64,000 nucleotides of DNA from Heterodera schachtii (Eukaryota; Nematoda; Chromadorea; Rhabditida; Heteroderidae): NCBI GenBank assembly GCA_023374025.1, contig SIJG01000015.1, positions 2,153,759 through 2,217,758 of the forward strand. Reading direction: 5' to 3'. The position numbers and the translations under genes are program-made. Shown piece after piece: positions 46,871 through 59,250 of this stretch. The number at the start of each line of letters is the position of its first letter. The stretch's first letter is position 1. The notes beneath the pieces were generated by a model. It was given only the letters and a program-made list of their open reading frames with translations, ran no database searches and was not told the origin of the DNA.

Positions 46871-49800
46871 CAGGAATTAGCAATAGGGAAATTACTAGGG
46901 TTGTTAATTGAATGAAATGGATATAAAAATATTCATTCTTATGGGAAAAAGATGGCTAAAAAAAGAGTAATCAATTTAATAATATTTTATGAGAAATAAA
47001 ATGCAGCGAAAGAAAAAGGAAAATTGATTATGTCGAATTGAGGGAAAATTAACAAAAAAATAGAATTTTAAAAACTAAATAGTTTGGTTGTTTTTGTTCT
47101 TGCAAAAAATTATTTTTATCATTTACTTTACAGTTGCATTTGCTGAGTTTATTAAATTAATTGAAATGCACAAGTAAATTGGCCAATTAAATACATTAAA
47201 CATTTATTTATCCCTCGTCACTTTCATCTACCGTTTTTTCTTTTTTTTCAACATTTTCACCAATTCGTCCCGGAGGAAAGGGGCAAAAAAGTTTAATAAT
47301 AAATAAAAAATACAATTAAAAATAAATTTAATTTAATTCTTTCGTGTTGTAATATTAATAAAATTGCATTCTGCTTACCTTTTTATTGGCAAACATTTTT
47401 TAACAATACTTTAGCCCCATCATCCACCGACCAACAGCAAACCGGGATGTGTATATTGCTGTGTTTAATCGAAGATTAAACTTTTTACAAATCTAAGAAA
47501 TTTTTATAAAAATTGAGAAAAAAATACATTATTTTTTTAATTTAATTTTTTTGCAAGAAAATAATAACATTTGTATTTTTTTTTATCGCGTCAGTTTTTA
47601 AGATTAATATTTTAAGCGCATAATAAGTTACCTTCAAGTCATAATCATTAAGAAGATTATCTATTTGCTCTCGAAGGCTTTTTTGAGTTATTGAATTTTT
47701 ATTATTATTATTCATTACAATATAATTTGCATTAATTTATTAATTATAAACATTTTATAAAAAATAATCAAGTATTTTTTGAGCAATTTATTATTTGTTA
47801 GTTGGAAATTATTTTATCAAATTAGAAAGCTTTATATTCACTCTTTTTCCCCATCCAATTTTGAAAAGCATTTTTTATTAAAATTATTGTTAATGCTTCA
47901 CTTGCTGTGTAGTAAACATAAATATCTCTGTCTGATCTGGTTCTATTTAATATATTTTATTACATTTTGCTTTTTAGTTTATTTTGTCATTTTCGAATTT
48001 AAGCAATTTGTCTCCTAGCATAAATTTAGTTGTTAAATTATTTTTTTCTTTATTTACAATTTTTCGAGACAATACAATTAATATTTTCTAAGTTCATTTT
48101 TTAAGTTTTATTTTTTCTAAATTATTTTTGTTTTGGAACATTTCTTTTAATAAATGTTCATATAAAGAAGATATATAATATACTTTAATTATATACAGAT
48201 AGTAATTACGGAAATTAAAAAAAGGGGCTCATCATAAAAATTATTGTTCGAATATATATTAATTTCGATTAAAATAAAGTTGTGCTTGGTTTATTCTTAA
48301 GTACCAAAAATTGTGATGTCAATTCAATTCATTTTATATAATTATATAATTTATTAGTGTTTCATTTTATTTATTTCGTATTTTTGTTCTCATTATTTTC
48401 TATTTCGATTAATTTTTATCTTCATGCATCAATTAGTGGTAAACAATTGAATTGTATTTTCCAAATTTTTATGCTTCCTTTCTTGACCGCTAGGAATTTA
48501 ATCTCCTCCTTTGTTTTGGTTCTTCCAAATTACTATCATAATAGCTTTTCTTCTTCTTGGAATAACTTTATTACTTGCTTATATTATTTTAAGTTTAATT
48601 GTTACCTTTATTGAAAATATTAAATATAAATTGATAATTTTATTTAATGAGAACATTAATTACAAGAAAGACGAGCATAGATTCTTTTATAAAATGATAA
48701 TTTAATCTAAATATTTTTATAATTTGCATTATATACTTTATTACAATAATTTTTTATGTCAGTATTTTTTATTTAACTTAATTTAAAAGTTTGAAACATT
48801 TAATATATTTGCTTTTATGCATTTCTTCTTTTATTATAAATTCGTTAATAATTTTTATATATATTTTTTAATTTTCATTTAAAAACTTTCATTTGATTAT
48901 AATGCATTTGGGGAATAGATGATAAATGCTCAGAAATTGATTATATTTTATAGTAAATGATGGAATTTCAATTTGAAAAAAGGAATGAAAACGAAATGCA
49001 AATGGGAGGGATCATCGCAAAATCTAATTGCACTATATATGTTTGTTAAATTTATAAGATAATTTTTTTTTTTTATTGATAGGGATTTTGTGCATTTACA
49101 ATTAACAATTTTTTTTAAATAAAAACTTTTTTACTATACATAATATTTTCTGAATTTTTTTTTATAATCTCGAAATATTTCAAAATGAAATTATTTAAAA
49201 TTATCGTAAGTAATTACTTAATATTAACGCACGACTTCACTAAGAATAATTTCTTTATATTTATTAGTTTAGTTAATTAGATGTTCTGTTGCATTCTTTT
49301 TTATTAAATTAAATTTAAAATTAATTAAGCATTATTTGCACGCATGGATAAGTAGAGATTTATTTTCGACATCGTCATTAAAGCAAGTTCTGTAATATAA
49401 TCATGTGACTTCTGTATAATTTAACGTATACTTTTTTGAAAATAAATGTTAAACATTAATTTAAATTAAATTACTCAACTCATTCTGTAGAATTGTTATA
49501 CATCTATTTAAACTAACTATTATTGTAATTATTTTTTATTTTTTATTTAATTTTTACTATTTATTTATTAACAAAATTGGATATCACATCTCGACAATTT
49601 TCAAAATTTATCATGTCCCGCTATTGTAATAGCTTTTCGACGTTCATCTTTCGATGTTTTTCTTCGCCTTGTTTTCCTTTGATGATCATTTATTTTAACG
49701 ACTAAAATAAATTTTTTAATATAATTATTTTGGATAATGAAATTATTGTTTAAGTTTTTGGGACCATTATATTTTTGTTTACGATTGTTATTTTTTTTAT

Positions 49801-51785
49801 ATATATGCATCAAAGTTGATTTTCTTAAATATTATTATTTTTTAATAAAGATTTTTCCATTGAATACACACATATTTAAAAAAAAAATTTTTCCATTTAA
49901 TCTTGATGTCTCACTACATTAAAAAAATTGTTCCAAATAATAGAAACCATTCAAAATTTTTTATTCCAGCAATGCCTTTTACTCCTTTTTAGTTGCTCTC
50001 AATATAATTTATATTATCATCATTTATTTACTATTTATAAATATTGACTTCTCTATTTAGTTTGTTTATCTTTTAATTTTATTAAAAAAATGTTTTTCTA
50101 TATTTTCGAATTGATTGTTTTTTTTAAATAAATAAAGTTTTAACTTAAATTTCTTAAGTATTATTGTTTTTATTTTTTTCTTTTGTTTTAAAGAAAATAA
50201 AATATTTTCCTATTTTTTATTTAATTTGACTTTTGGTAAATATGTTTTCCGAATAATAAAACAATTAAATCGTTTTTATTCCTGTAAATGCACAAAAAAT
50301 ACATTATATACCATTCATTTATTCTTTCAGGAATGGAATTGTATAATTTAATTTTTATGAAAGAAAATTATTTTAAAATTTAATTTTTGAACGAAAGTAT
50401 AATTAAACTATTTTCTTTTATTATTATCGCTTTAAGTAATAATGACTCCAAGATAAAATTTTAAAAATCTTATTGTTTCTCATTAATTTTTATTTTTAAC
50501 TATACTTACTATTTTAAAATATATTAATAAGATTAAATATAAACATTTATCCCATCCAATAAGTTCTTATTTATCTACAATATAAAGTTCAAGATTTAAT
50601 AATAATAATTTTACTAAAATTCATATATAAGACTGAACGCTTTCTTTATTAATTTTTAATATTTTGGATTTAATTTAACAAATTGAAAAGAAAATAATTA
50701 TTATCTGAATAATACTCTCACCGTTTACAACGCCAAACTGAAATACCGCGTCAAATTTAAATTTTAAGTTGTTCTTGCATATTTAATAAGTTCATTTACA
50801 ATATTTGATTAATTTTTTAAGTATCCGTTCAAGCTAATTTATAGTTCATTGGGAAATTATTTTTTGTGTTTGGGTGGTTTTCGATTCCCAGTTCGTTTTT
50901 CGCACCCAATTTTCGTTTTTGAAAAATTTAATTTATTTTTTTATTGTTTTCTTAAAAATTTCTTTAGGTAATATCCGAATTTATATTTAACCTTGTTTTT
51001 TGGCTTTTTTTCAAGGCCATCACTTGCGAATAAACATTAAATTTTAGTCTATTTTAGTTTTCTATTCTTTTAATATTTTAGCGATAAAAATTATAAATAT
51101 TCACTGCTATTTTTGATTGAATTTTTATGCTATATATAAAAGATTTTCGGGTAAATGGTACCGTTCTCTCGTTTTGTTGAAAAACTTGTTGGTTCGGTTA
51201 ATTTTACATTTCTCCATTACGTCAATTACTTCAATTAATTTGTTTCTTTTAATTTTTTCTAATAGGTTAGAGTTTGTCTTCTTACACGAATTTTATAATT
51301 ATATTAATTGATTTCTTCTTTTTGCAGTTTTGACGAGATAATATAATTAATAAATATTTATTTTATATTTATTTAAAAAACCATAATTATATTATTGCAT
51401 TATTAAATGGCTCTTTATATTTAACAAAATGATCATATTAATTTAACTATTTTTCAATTATTAAATTTTTAGGTTCATTGACAATTTTCATTATTTATGG
51501 TTTTATAAGTTTTAAATTCCGGTGTTCGAGTTTTTATTTTAAAATAGGCTTTAATGAATTGTATAATTTTTTTAAATCTTGAGCTGACTAATTAATTGAC
51601 AAATTCAATGACTCATTATTTTTATTCTAATGAACATTAAATTCATAATTCTTTTAACATTCTGAGTATTTTAGTTTTTTTTAACGAATAACATTGAAAA
51701 ATTATTTAACTTTTAAAATACATTCTTAAATTAGGTGAAATTATTTTTTTTGATGTCCCAGTTTTACAGCACCAATGGTTCTCAC
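46871..51785. other. Skew switch and T-rich region without a firm gene
   Basis: The strand composition turns from A-rich to T-rich around 47.2-47.6 kb. The frames at 47779-48018, 48357-48705 and 51117-51311 are hydrophobic and typical of T-rich DNA. A minus frame ending at 49601 has a less biased end (NDHQRKTRRRKTSKDERRKA) after an acceptor-like TTATTTTAG and might be a minus-strand exon. Nothing else is supported. Confidence 0.3.
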
Positions 51786-51826
51786 CTTGATATAATTAGT
51801 TCCAGGAGCATTCGTACTTGGCGAGC
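51786..51826 (-). CDS. Possible minus-strand micro-exon, 41 bases
   Basis: Bounded by an acceptor-like AAATAAG and a good donor AAG|GTGAGA. It reads ARQVRMLLELIIS in the only open frame of this stretch. The donor is among the best in the region. No family or partner exon known. Confidence 0.35.
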
Positions 51827-52437
51827 CTTATTTTTTTCTTATACACAGAATTTTTTAAATTTATTTACCAATTCATATTACATTTTTTTAGTTATTATAA
51901 GCCGATAATCTTTTTAATTCATTTTTTTAAAATATATTTGTAAGTTAATATATATATAATATTGTTGTCCTTGTCATGGGAGGCTCTTCTGTTCTACTTT
52001 CGTTTCAAGAGTTTACATCTGGTTCGTTTTGTTTTGGTTTGTTTTATTATTTCTATTTTGGGCAATTATTAATTTGGATTTAAATATTAATACATTTATT
52101 TTGGAATAACTTTCGAGTTTGAGGGATTTTTATTGGTTTTTTCCTGATTTGTTAAGAATATATTCTTTAGTTTTAAAGATGAGTTTTTTTAAGTTACTAG
52201 ATTGATTATTCCTTTTATTAATTAATAAGTTTTTTGTCCAATTGTTTTATTTAAATTTGTTTTGATTTATTTTCTCCGATTCTTTTTTGCGAACTTTTCC
52301 TATTTGATTTTATTTTTTAATATTATCTAAGTCTAATTTTTATGTACTTGGATATCTTTTATCATTTGAATTTTTTTTATATTTTAAATTCTTAGTATAA
52401 TAAAAAAAAATTATGATTTCGGGTGGCCCTTTATCTA
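51827..52437. other. T-rich sequence, nothing firm
   Basis: T-biased DNA. A GC-richer patch at 51965-52025 is open in several frames on both strands and cannot be assigned. Confidence 0.3.
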
Positions 52438-52488
52438 TTACACATTCTCGTTGGGAGAAATTTCTTTAGCGTCCATGTCCACGACTGC
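52438..52488 (-). CDS. Possible minus-strand terminal exon, 17 codons
   Basis: After an acceptor-like TTTAATAAAG the minus strand reads AVVDMDAKEISPNENV and stops at 52438. The acceptor is of the same A/T-rich AAG form used by the astacin gene 3 kb away. It is short, so chance is possible. Confidence 0.35.
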   Translation of the reverse strand, partial: AVVDMDAKEISPNENV

Positions 52489-52699
52489 CTTTATTAAATT
52501 TTAAAATATAATAATTTCATTTTACACGTTAATTTTTTTGCTTTGGAAATTTTAAAAATTATTATTTTTAGTTATTTAGTAAAATTTAATTAATTTTATT
52601 TATGTTGAAGCTTGGTGGGATCGAGCTTAACCGCTCAGCGATGCATGCTGACCATTTATTCTTTTTCTTAGTGCGAATTTTGAGACTTAATTATGTATA

Positions 52700-53250
52700 A
52701 AATATTATTAATAATTTCAATATCATCTCTTTGTTTCTTTTGTTTAATATAACTTTAAATTTGTTGAGAGGAGTTTTCACTGGACATTAATTAATTTTCA
52801 TGTTCATTAAAAATATCCTACGTTTTTTATATAAATAATTGACATAATTTGATAGACATTGCAATTTTATTCTTATTCTATAATGTGTTATGATAAATTT
52901 GACTTTGATATTGATTTTTTCAACACATTGTGGTTTTTTAAAGCATGATCATCATTGGTTTAGGTTTCGAACCTTTTCGTTTCGCATTCTTTTTTATATT
53001 TTCGTCTTAAATTTGTAAGCCATTTTATAAATACTTTTTTAATAACAGTTTTAAGATTCATGACAATTTTTAATTTTATGTTGTTCCTTGATTCTTGACT
53101 ACTCGTATTCCAAACAGACAGAAGTCTTCATCTCTCGGGCCAGACAAAACAAAATTTATTTTTTTAATAACAGTTTAAGATTCATACCATTTTAATTATG
53201 TTGTTCATTCATTTTTGACTACTCGTTTTAATTTATTTGGACAATTTTTA
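52700..53250 (+). repeat. Diverged segmental repeat, copy 1
   Basis: Matches 62575-62920 in the same orientation: TCAATATCATCT, ATTGACATAATTTGATAGAC, CAACACATTGTGGTTTTT, TAACAGTTTTAAG and TTTTTGACTACTCG occur in the same order in both. The last part, AACAGTTT..AAGATTCA through GACTACTCG, is it itself repeated within this copy (53045-53105 and 53168-53225). Minus-strand frames such as SGPRDEDFCLFGIR near 53110-53150 are possible exon fragments. Confidence 0.65.
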
Positions 53251-54146
53251 AATTTTATTTAGTAAGTAATTGATAATTATAGTTCAGTTGGTAAGTGATA
53301 CACATTCATAAATATTCTAAAATGACCAAAAAATGAATTTTTTCTCTGGTTTTTTTTAATTAGTTATTTCTTAATTTTGTAAATTTAAGATATGATTTAT
53401 AAAAGTAGATGAACGAATATATATTTTATCACATTTATTAAAAAATATATGATTATTTGTTTCATTGAATGCCGCCACGATTTTCTTATAAAAATTTCTT
53501 CATTTTATTAATTATATAACAAAATAATTTATAGCGTATCATTATGATGCAGATATCGCATTTTTTTATTTCGTTTTATTATTAGGTATTTGAATTATTT
53601 GCTTATCTGCGGAAAGTTATAAAAAAATTTTCTCGGTTTGCAAGCTGAGTTCTTGGTTCTTTTTTTTCTCTGAGTTTTTTGTTTTAATATTCAGATTTAT
53701 TTATATTTTTACAAAAATTGAAATTAATTTAAATTAATGATATTTTCTTTATGTACTATTTTTAATTAAAAACCATGCCGAAACATCTCCACCATGCGGC
53801 AAAGAATAAAAGTTTTATTTGAATTGCCTGTTGTATATATTTTATTTTTTGCCTGTTTGTTTTATTTTAATTTTTTTTGCGAAATACTATTATTTCGTAA
53901 TTAAAAGTTTATGATGCAGTTGATTTTGATACAAGTAATATGGTTAAAGTGAATTTTAATCATCATATATTTAATTTAAATTCATTCATTTCTTGCGTCG
54001 AGCGAATGATATATTTTTAGTACACCCCTAGGGTTACTAAAATATATTACTTGTTATAATTAATTCCAGGTAATTATATTTCATTAATTGATAAGTTAGC
54101 TATTTAAATTTTTTTAATTACATTTGGTTTGAAAAGACGATGTGAT
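53251..54146. other. T-rich sequence, nothing recognised
   Basis: T-biased DNA with no supported gene. Confidence 0.35.
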
Positions 54147-54223
54147 TTATTTTTCGGAAAATAAGCCGTTTTCGTGTACGGTCCACGACAATTCAATCGT
54201 GGAGTTCATTGCCATTGAATAGG
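54147..54223 (-). CDS. Possible minus-strand terminal exon, 25 codons
   Basis: Preceded by an acceptor-like AAATTATTTAG. It reads YSMAMNSTIELSWTVHENGL then FSEK and stops at 54147. The + strand is also open here (ENKPFSCTVHDNSIVEF) so strand is uncertain; the minus call is favoured by the acceptor and the strand of the nearby astacin gene. Confidence 0.3.
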
Positions 54224-54500
54224 CTAAATAATTTAAAAAAATAAAATATATAAATATTTCAATATAATTTTCATATTTTATGGTTTTGCACTTTAAATAA
54301 ATTTTTCAATTTTCGGAATATTGTTTTATTATGGCAATTGTTGTATTTTTTTAAAGCTACTTTCTCCTTTATATTGTAATAATTTTATCTTTATAATTTC
54401 TTTTATTGTGTTTTGAACCATCAAAGTTTTTATGTCAGTAATTTATTCGCTTTATCATTTTTTTGTAACTATAAATTTATTCAATTAAAAAATTCATATT
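54224..54500. other. T-rich sequence, nothing recognised
   Basis: No supported feature. Confidence 0.35.
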
Positions 54501-54612
54501 AGGCGCCAGTGACAGTGCAAATTCAGCAACGGCAGCGCCGGAAGTGCCGCGCCAACTGCTCGGCCAGTCCTGCTGCTGCTGCTTGCTGTCATTGTGGTGT
54601 GAAAAGGCGTGA
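54501..54612. other. GC-rich island with open frames on both strands
   Basis: About 110 bp of GC-rich DNA. On the + strand an acceptor-like TTCATATTAG is followed by ASDSANSATAAPEVPRQLLG then QSCCCCLLSLWCEKA and a stop at 54609. On the minus strand an ATG frame reads MTASSSSRTGRAVGAALPAL then PLLNLHCHW. Either could be an exon. No family recognised. Confidence 0.3.
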
Positions 54613-55103
54613 TTTGTATACATAGAAGATTGAAAGCAGAAAAAAAAAAGATTTCTGTTTTTTAACTCTACTTTTCTTATTTGAAACCTAATTTTTTACT
54701 ATAAATTTTTAATTGGTTTTTATTTCAGAGATATAACCATTTTATTAAGAAGAAGAAAAAAACAAATAATTAGGATAAATGAATAAAATACATTAGTTGT
54801 CATAAAAAATAAATAAACAAAAGACACCGACACAGGCATAATTAAATTTTTGATTGTTTTTATTAATTTAAATCAAAATTTGTAAACATTTTTTTTGTCT
54901 ATTTAGGAGAGAGATATTTTTGTGCTTTTAGCAAAGAAATTATATAGCCCATGCTGCTGTACAATGCGTTTAAAATACATATACGAGAGGAACTTACATA
55001 AACATTGACACCATAAAATTATAAAAATGATGAAAATTTACTGATGGAAATTTGGCCAACTGATCAGTATCAACAGACTGATCACTGATCTCCCCCTATT
55101 CTC
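54613..55103. other. AT-rich 3' flank of the astacin gene
   Basis: AT-rich sequence downstream of the astacin stop codon. No polyadenylation signal is singled out because AATAAA-like words on the minus strand are too common in this DNA. Confidence 0.35.
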
Positions 55104-57647
55104 TCATGGATGGCCAACAAATGGCACGAACACATGGATTAGGGATGAAGCATTATTGGCCAAGAATGGACTTGGACTCAAATTCATTGGCGGCTGTTCT
55201 TCGACTTGCAAACTCTTGAACCGTTTTTGTGACAGTGGTGTTACTCCAGCTGCTTCAAAAGTCAAACAGTGGATTTCGTCCACCCGAATAATTTCCTTTG
55301 TCTCCGGCTTACTGTAGCCCCAAAAGCTTACTGTACCCGCTTCGGCCTTCTGTAAAATTGGTCAATCAAACCGGGTTTTTTGCAATTAGCAGACCCGACT
55401 CACATAACAATCAACATCAAGACGAGCCCAACCATATAGATAATCTTTTTGGATTTGAATTCCATTGACCTTGAATTTAAAAATTAATTAATAGATGAGG
55501 ATTTTTCCATTTGTGTTCCCATTTGTCCTTATTTACGCTTATCGTTCCTATTTTTTCTTATTTCCACTATTTTTTGATATAAAAAATGGTAATTTTGGGC
55601 CTATTAATTAATTAATTACCTTTATTATTGGACAAAGAAAACGATCGTGTGCCCATTTTTCTTCAGCGAGGCATTTCTTATCACCGTGACAGGAGCAGTT
55701 ATGATATTGAAGTTTGAACACGTCATAACACTGCAAATTGCCGCTGCCGGGGTTTCTTTTTTCGGCATACAAATTTTCGGATTTCACGCATTTGCTCGAA
55801 CTGGTGAGTTTGACGTTGCCTTAACAGATTTTCAGAACAATTTTCCATTTTTTATTGGTTCTGATTTTGAAAAACATTTAAATTAAGCTAATTTAAAATA
55901 AATTTATTTTATTAAAAAAATATAAATCTTATTTTTCAGTTTTCCTTGCCTGATTCATATGTCAGTTCGAATACGGTAGATGGTACGGTCCATTTTGGTG
56001 AAAGGTGCACGGATATGACAATGTCCATGTCCGGCTTTTCCGCCGCAAATCCAATTTTTGTATTCATTTGCGTTCAGATCAGTGAGTGCACGAGGACAGC
56101 AAAGTTTGGCACCTTAATAAATGATCATTTTGCTAATCAAATAATTAATTTAATTGTTTTTTTTGCCTTGGGCTCTTTTGTCGGTACGGTATTTCATCTC
56201 GACGTACGGTGGTGTGCATGGGTGTGAGCAGATAAGCGAATTGTTCAAACTTTTGAATTGAATTCGCACTTTTGTGCCAGGCATGGGCTAAAACCCTTTT
56301 CGCTTATTTTATATTGTTAATTCTTATCATTTTAATTATTCATTTTTAAATAAAAATTTGCCGTAATTCGCCAATGACAACGGCATTCTTTGTCGGCAGA
56401 AGTGCATCCGATCATCGGCTTCAACACTTTAGCGGTCTGATCAGATTTCAATTCCATCGACTCGTTACTCAAAATATTGCAGTTTTCGTCTAATAAATTG
56501 GGGGAAGATTTTTTTGGAAAATTTATCTACCATTTCATTTAAAATTTCTTTTAATTGAATTAATTAGTCGCACTCTCTTCGAGTGCGGCACAGTTTTGGC
56601 CACCGTATCCGTCCGGACACTGGCATTTTGTGCAATCATTCGGATTCAAATAGCCCCCGTTTTGGCACTTGTCCTCATGGCCTTTGCATAATTCTGGAAA
56701 ATGGAAAATCTACTTAAATTAATTTGCAATTAATTTGCCTTTGCAATAAATTTGGTTAATTATCGCCGCGTCTTTGAAAGAGATTCGTTCGTGTTGGCCA
56801 ATCGTTTGCTGGTAAAAGCGTGGCAAAGTGATCCGATCGTACTGATCGCTGCAATCAAACAATAATTAATAACAACAATTATTAAATTTAGTCTCATTAT
56901 TTAGAGCTAGGAACCCGGGATTTTCCGTACAAACTCCTCAAAATATCTCAATGAAAAAGCTTGAAAATTTTTGCAAAAATAACAATCTCTCCCACATTAC
57001 ATTAATTGGACACTTGCCAAAAATGAACAAAATTCGATAATTTTAAAAAATCATCTCCGTCTCCGTTTTAAAAAGCCCTAAAAACCCAGGTTTTTTTAAA
57101 AATTTCATTAAAATTTACCGACTCAGCACCGAACTCTCGGTTCCGGGCCGCTCTTTTCATGTTTTCAAAATAATATTACTTTCTTTCGTCATATGCTCCA
57201 CCATCATGCAGCACCGAGCCAAAATCGTAATCAAAGCCAAAATTTTCTGTGTCATGATAAATGAGCGATTGCTATTAAAATTTTGAAAAATTTAATTTTT
57301 GCACAATTTTTTAAAAATTTTTTTACTTCGTTTTTGTCCCTAAAAATGACAAAGTTTCGCGCATCGCTCCTGCTTTGCTCGTGCACATTGCCAAGTGCGT
57401 GCAACAGTTCATGACAAGCAACGTCGGACATGGTTTCAACTTCAAATTAATATCACAATAAAACACTAATTGCCACAGCAATACCGTACCCATTATTGAT
57501 TGAATTACAGTATAGTAAGTAAGTGCAAATATTAATTTAATATTTTTTTAATTTATAAAATTAAAAAACACACATAACAATTGTGTTCCATTGCAAGCAT
57601 AAGTTCTTGCCAACCACCATCTTTGCCAACCTTCGATAGTCCAAGGA
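55104..57647 (-). CDS. Astacin metalloprotease (NAS type): catalytic, EGF and CUB domains; possibly inactive
   Basis: Secreted-type zinc endopeptidase of the M12A family. Minus-strand exons: about 57575-57647 (VGKDGGWQELMLAMEHNC), 57327-57439 (zinc site HELLHALGNVHEQSR), 57180-57271 (FGSVLHDGGAYDER), 56739-56848 (DRITLPRFYQQTIGQHE, INQIYC), 56574-56693 (EGF: CQNGGYLNPNDCTKCQCPDG), 56362-56489 (CUB start, CHWRIT), 56167-56287 (VRIQFK, YVEMKY), 55950-56112, 55620-55819, 55404-55469 and 55104-55349 (stop at 55104). All three zinc histidines and the catalytic Glu are present, but the Met-turn, usually S-x-M-H-Y, reads SVLHD, so both Met and the Tyr ligand are missing. Four introns start with GC (donors at 56738, 56361, 56166, 55949). 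Exon 55950-56112 is one base out of frame between GAKLCC and IGFAAEKPD. The C-terminal Cys-containing region after the CUB is unrecognised. The N-terminal third of the catalytic domain, prodomain and signal peptide were not found, and the 57439/57575 junction is unresolved. Confidence 0.85.
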
Positions 57648-58551
57648 CTAAATTTTTGATCGGTAACAATTAAGACGAATTTTTGAGAGAAAATTAGAAT
57701 TTTCTAAAAAAGAATCTCTAAAAACTTTCACTTATTCTTCAAGCAAAAAACTTGAAAATTTCTTTTATTTACTCATAAATTCTGATTCCTTAATTCATTT
57801 GTATCTCAAATAAATACATTTAATTAGTCTTTTTATATTTCATTATAATTACTTTAAATTGTGCATTTAGTAAATTTTTTAATGTATTATTCATATTTTT
57901 TTAATAATTCAAGTCATATTCTCAATTTTTCTTGCAGCTTATCATTTTTAATGAATTCTTGAACCAGTGTGATGCTTCTCAGTTTCTGCAATTTTAAAAA
58001 AAAATAAATAATCTAATTTTAACTTTTCGTTTACAAGAAAAATTAAATGGATAAAAACAAAATTAATTTACGTATTTTATTTTAAAATTTTCACTTGTAT
58101 TCAAATTTAACTTTTGCTAAGGCTTTATTTGGATTTTATTTATGAAAACATATTTGAACGTATTATTTTTTATCTGGCTAAAAATATTTGAGTTTTTGAT
58201 GGTATTGCAATCAAATTTATATTCTGAATGAGTTTATAAGGTTTTGATATTTTTGCAAATAAATATTTTGTATAGCTTTTTGTTATAATTGGATATGGTA
58301 TTGTTTTAATTTTATTGTTTTATGCATTAATGTAAGGAAAAACTCGACGTCGAGAAGATTAACTGCCTTTTTTCTTCTCTTATTCACAATTTAGTGTTTT
58401 TAGTTTTATTTAATTTTTATCAATTTCACAAACAAATTATTACAAATCATTGTATAATTATTTATATATGAACCAACGTAAAATATTTTGCGTAATTAAA
58501 ATTTTTTTGATAATTTATTTATATTTGTCAATCTTTTAAGTCGCAAGTAAC
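57648..58551. other. T-rich upstream flank of the astacin gene, possible small exon
   Basis: Should hold the missing 5' exons of the astacin gene if it is complete. Only one stretch is suggestive: 57950-57985 on the minus strand, after an acceptor TTAAAATTGCAG, reading KLRSITLVQEFIKND. It could be a prodomain exon, but no donor of quality ends it. Confidence 0.3.
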
Positions 58552-58638
58552 TTGCATTCGTAAAGATTTATCATCCACGCAGTTCTTCGCCATTATTGTG
58601 GAACCATATAATACGTATTCTTTTTGGCGTAAAGATTG
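58552..58638 (-). CDS. Possible minus-strand exon, 29 codons
   Basis: Bounded by a strong acceptor, TATTTTGTTTTAG, and a donor-like GTTACT. It reads QSLRQKEYVLYGSTIMAKNC, then VDDKSLRMQ, with no AT-driven residue bias. It lies about 0.9 kb upstream of the last identified astacin exon on the same strand, so it could belong to that gene's 5' part or to a separate gene. No family recognised. Confidence 0.4.
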
Positions 58639-59112
58639 CTAAAACAAAATAATCTCTAATTCTTTAAATTAATAATTTTTAATAAATTTAATTTATTAAA
58701 TTCATTCAATGTTTATGCTTTTATATTTTAATTCGTTGTTTGAATTCATATTTAATTTTAAAGGACTGTCGAACATGGCAATAGTTTTTTGTTTTAAAAT
58801 CATTAATTTTACTAAATATATTTAATTACTTTTTATTAATATTATTTTTGAAAAATATGTAACCGTACATTTAATTTTTAACTCTAATTTTCGTAATTAT
58901 CTTTTTAACGAAATGTTAATTTTAATTAGAAAACTACTTATCATATATTATTTTTTAAATAATTTTTACTGCTTTTTATTAATGCTCATAAGAGCACGTT
59001 TTATTTCCTTTATTATGTATTCATAAACTTTTTCTGGAATTTAATTATTATTTATTGCATTTTCTTTTAATTTTTAATATATGATGATTTTTATTTATTT
59101 TTTTCTAGTCTT
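58639..59112. other. T-rich sequence, nothing recognised
   Basis: No supported feature. Confidence 0.35.
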
Positions 59113-59250
59113 TTAATAAATTATTTTTATTTTTATGTAATCAAGACGTCTTTTAAGAGTTTCGAATAGGTCTTCTTTAAAAAATTTTAATTCACGCATG
59201 CTAGAAAGGGTCCCTTTTTTGTTCTTAAGCGTGACTTTATTAGGCGTTTA
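59113..59250 (-). CDS. Possible minus-strand exon, K-rich
   Basis: Open on the minus strand, reading NKVTLKNKKGTLSSMRELKF, then FKEDLFETLKRRLDYIK, to a stop at 59113. The mix of polar and charged residues looks helical. The upstream AATAAAG is a possible acceptor. Strand bias of A-rich DNA toward lysine codons is an alternative explanation. Confidence 0.3.

Noticed and set aside
47779..48705. Hydrophobic frames suggestive of membrane proteins
   Set aside because: T-rich DNA gives F/L/I/Y-rich frames by chance; no conserved spacing, splice logic or start context was seen.
52610..52660. tRNA-like stretch on the minus strand (CTGAGCGGTTAAGCTCGATCCC)
   Set aside because: A- and B-box-like words abut with no anticodon region; too short to be a tRNA or a convincing SINE.
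55647..56227. Plus-strand frames of 79 and 93 codons
   Set aside because: They lie opposite astacin exons whose domain motifs (YVEMKY, GAKLCC, IGFAAEKPD) read on the minus strand.
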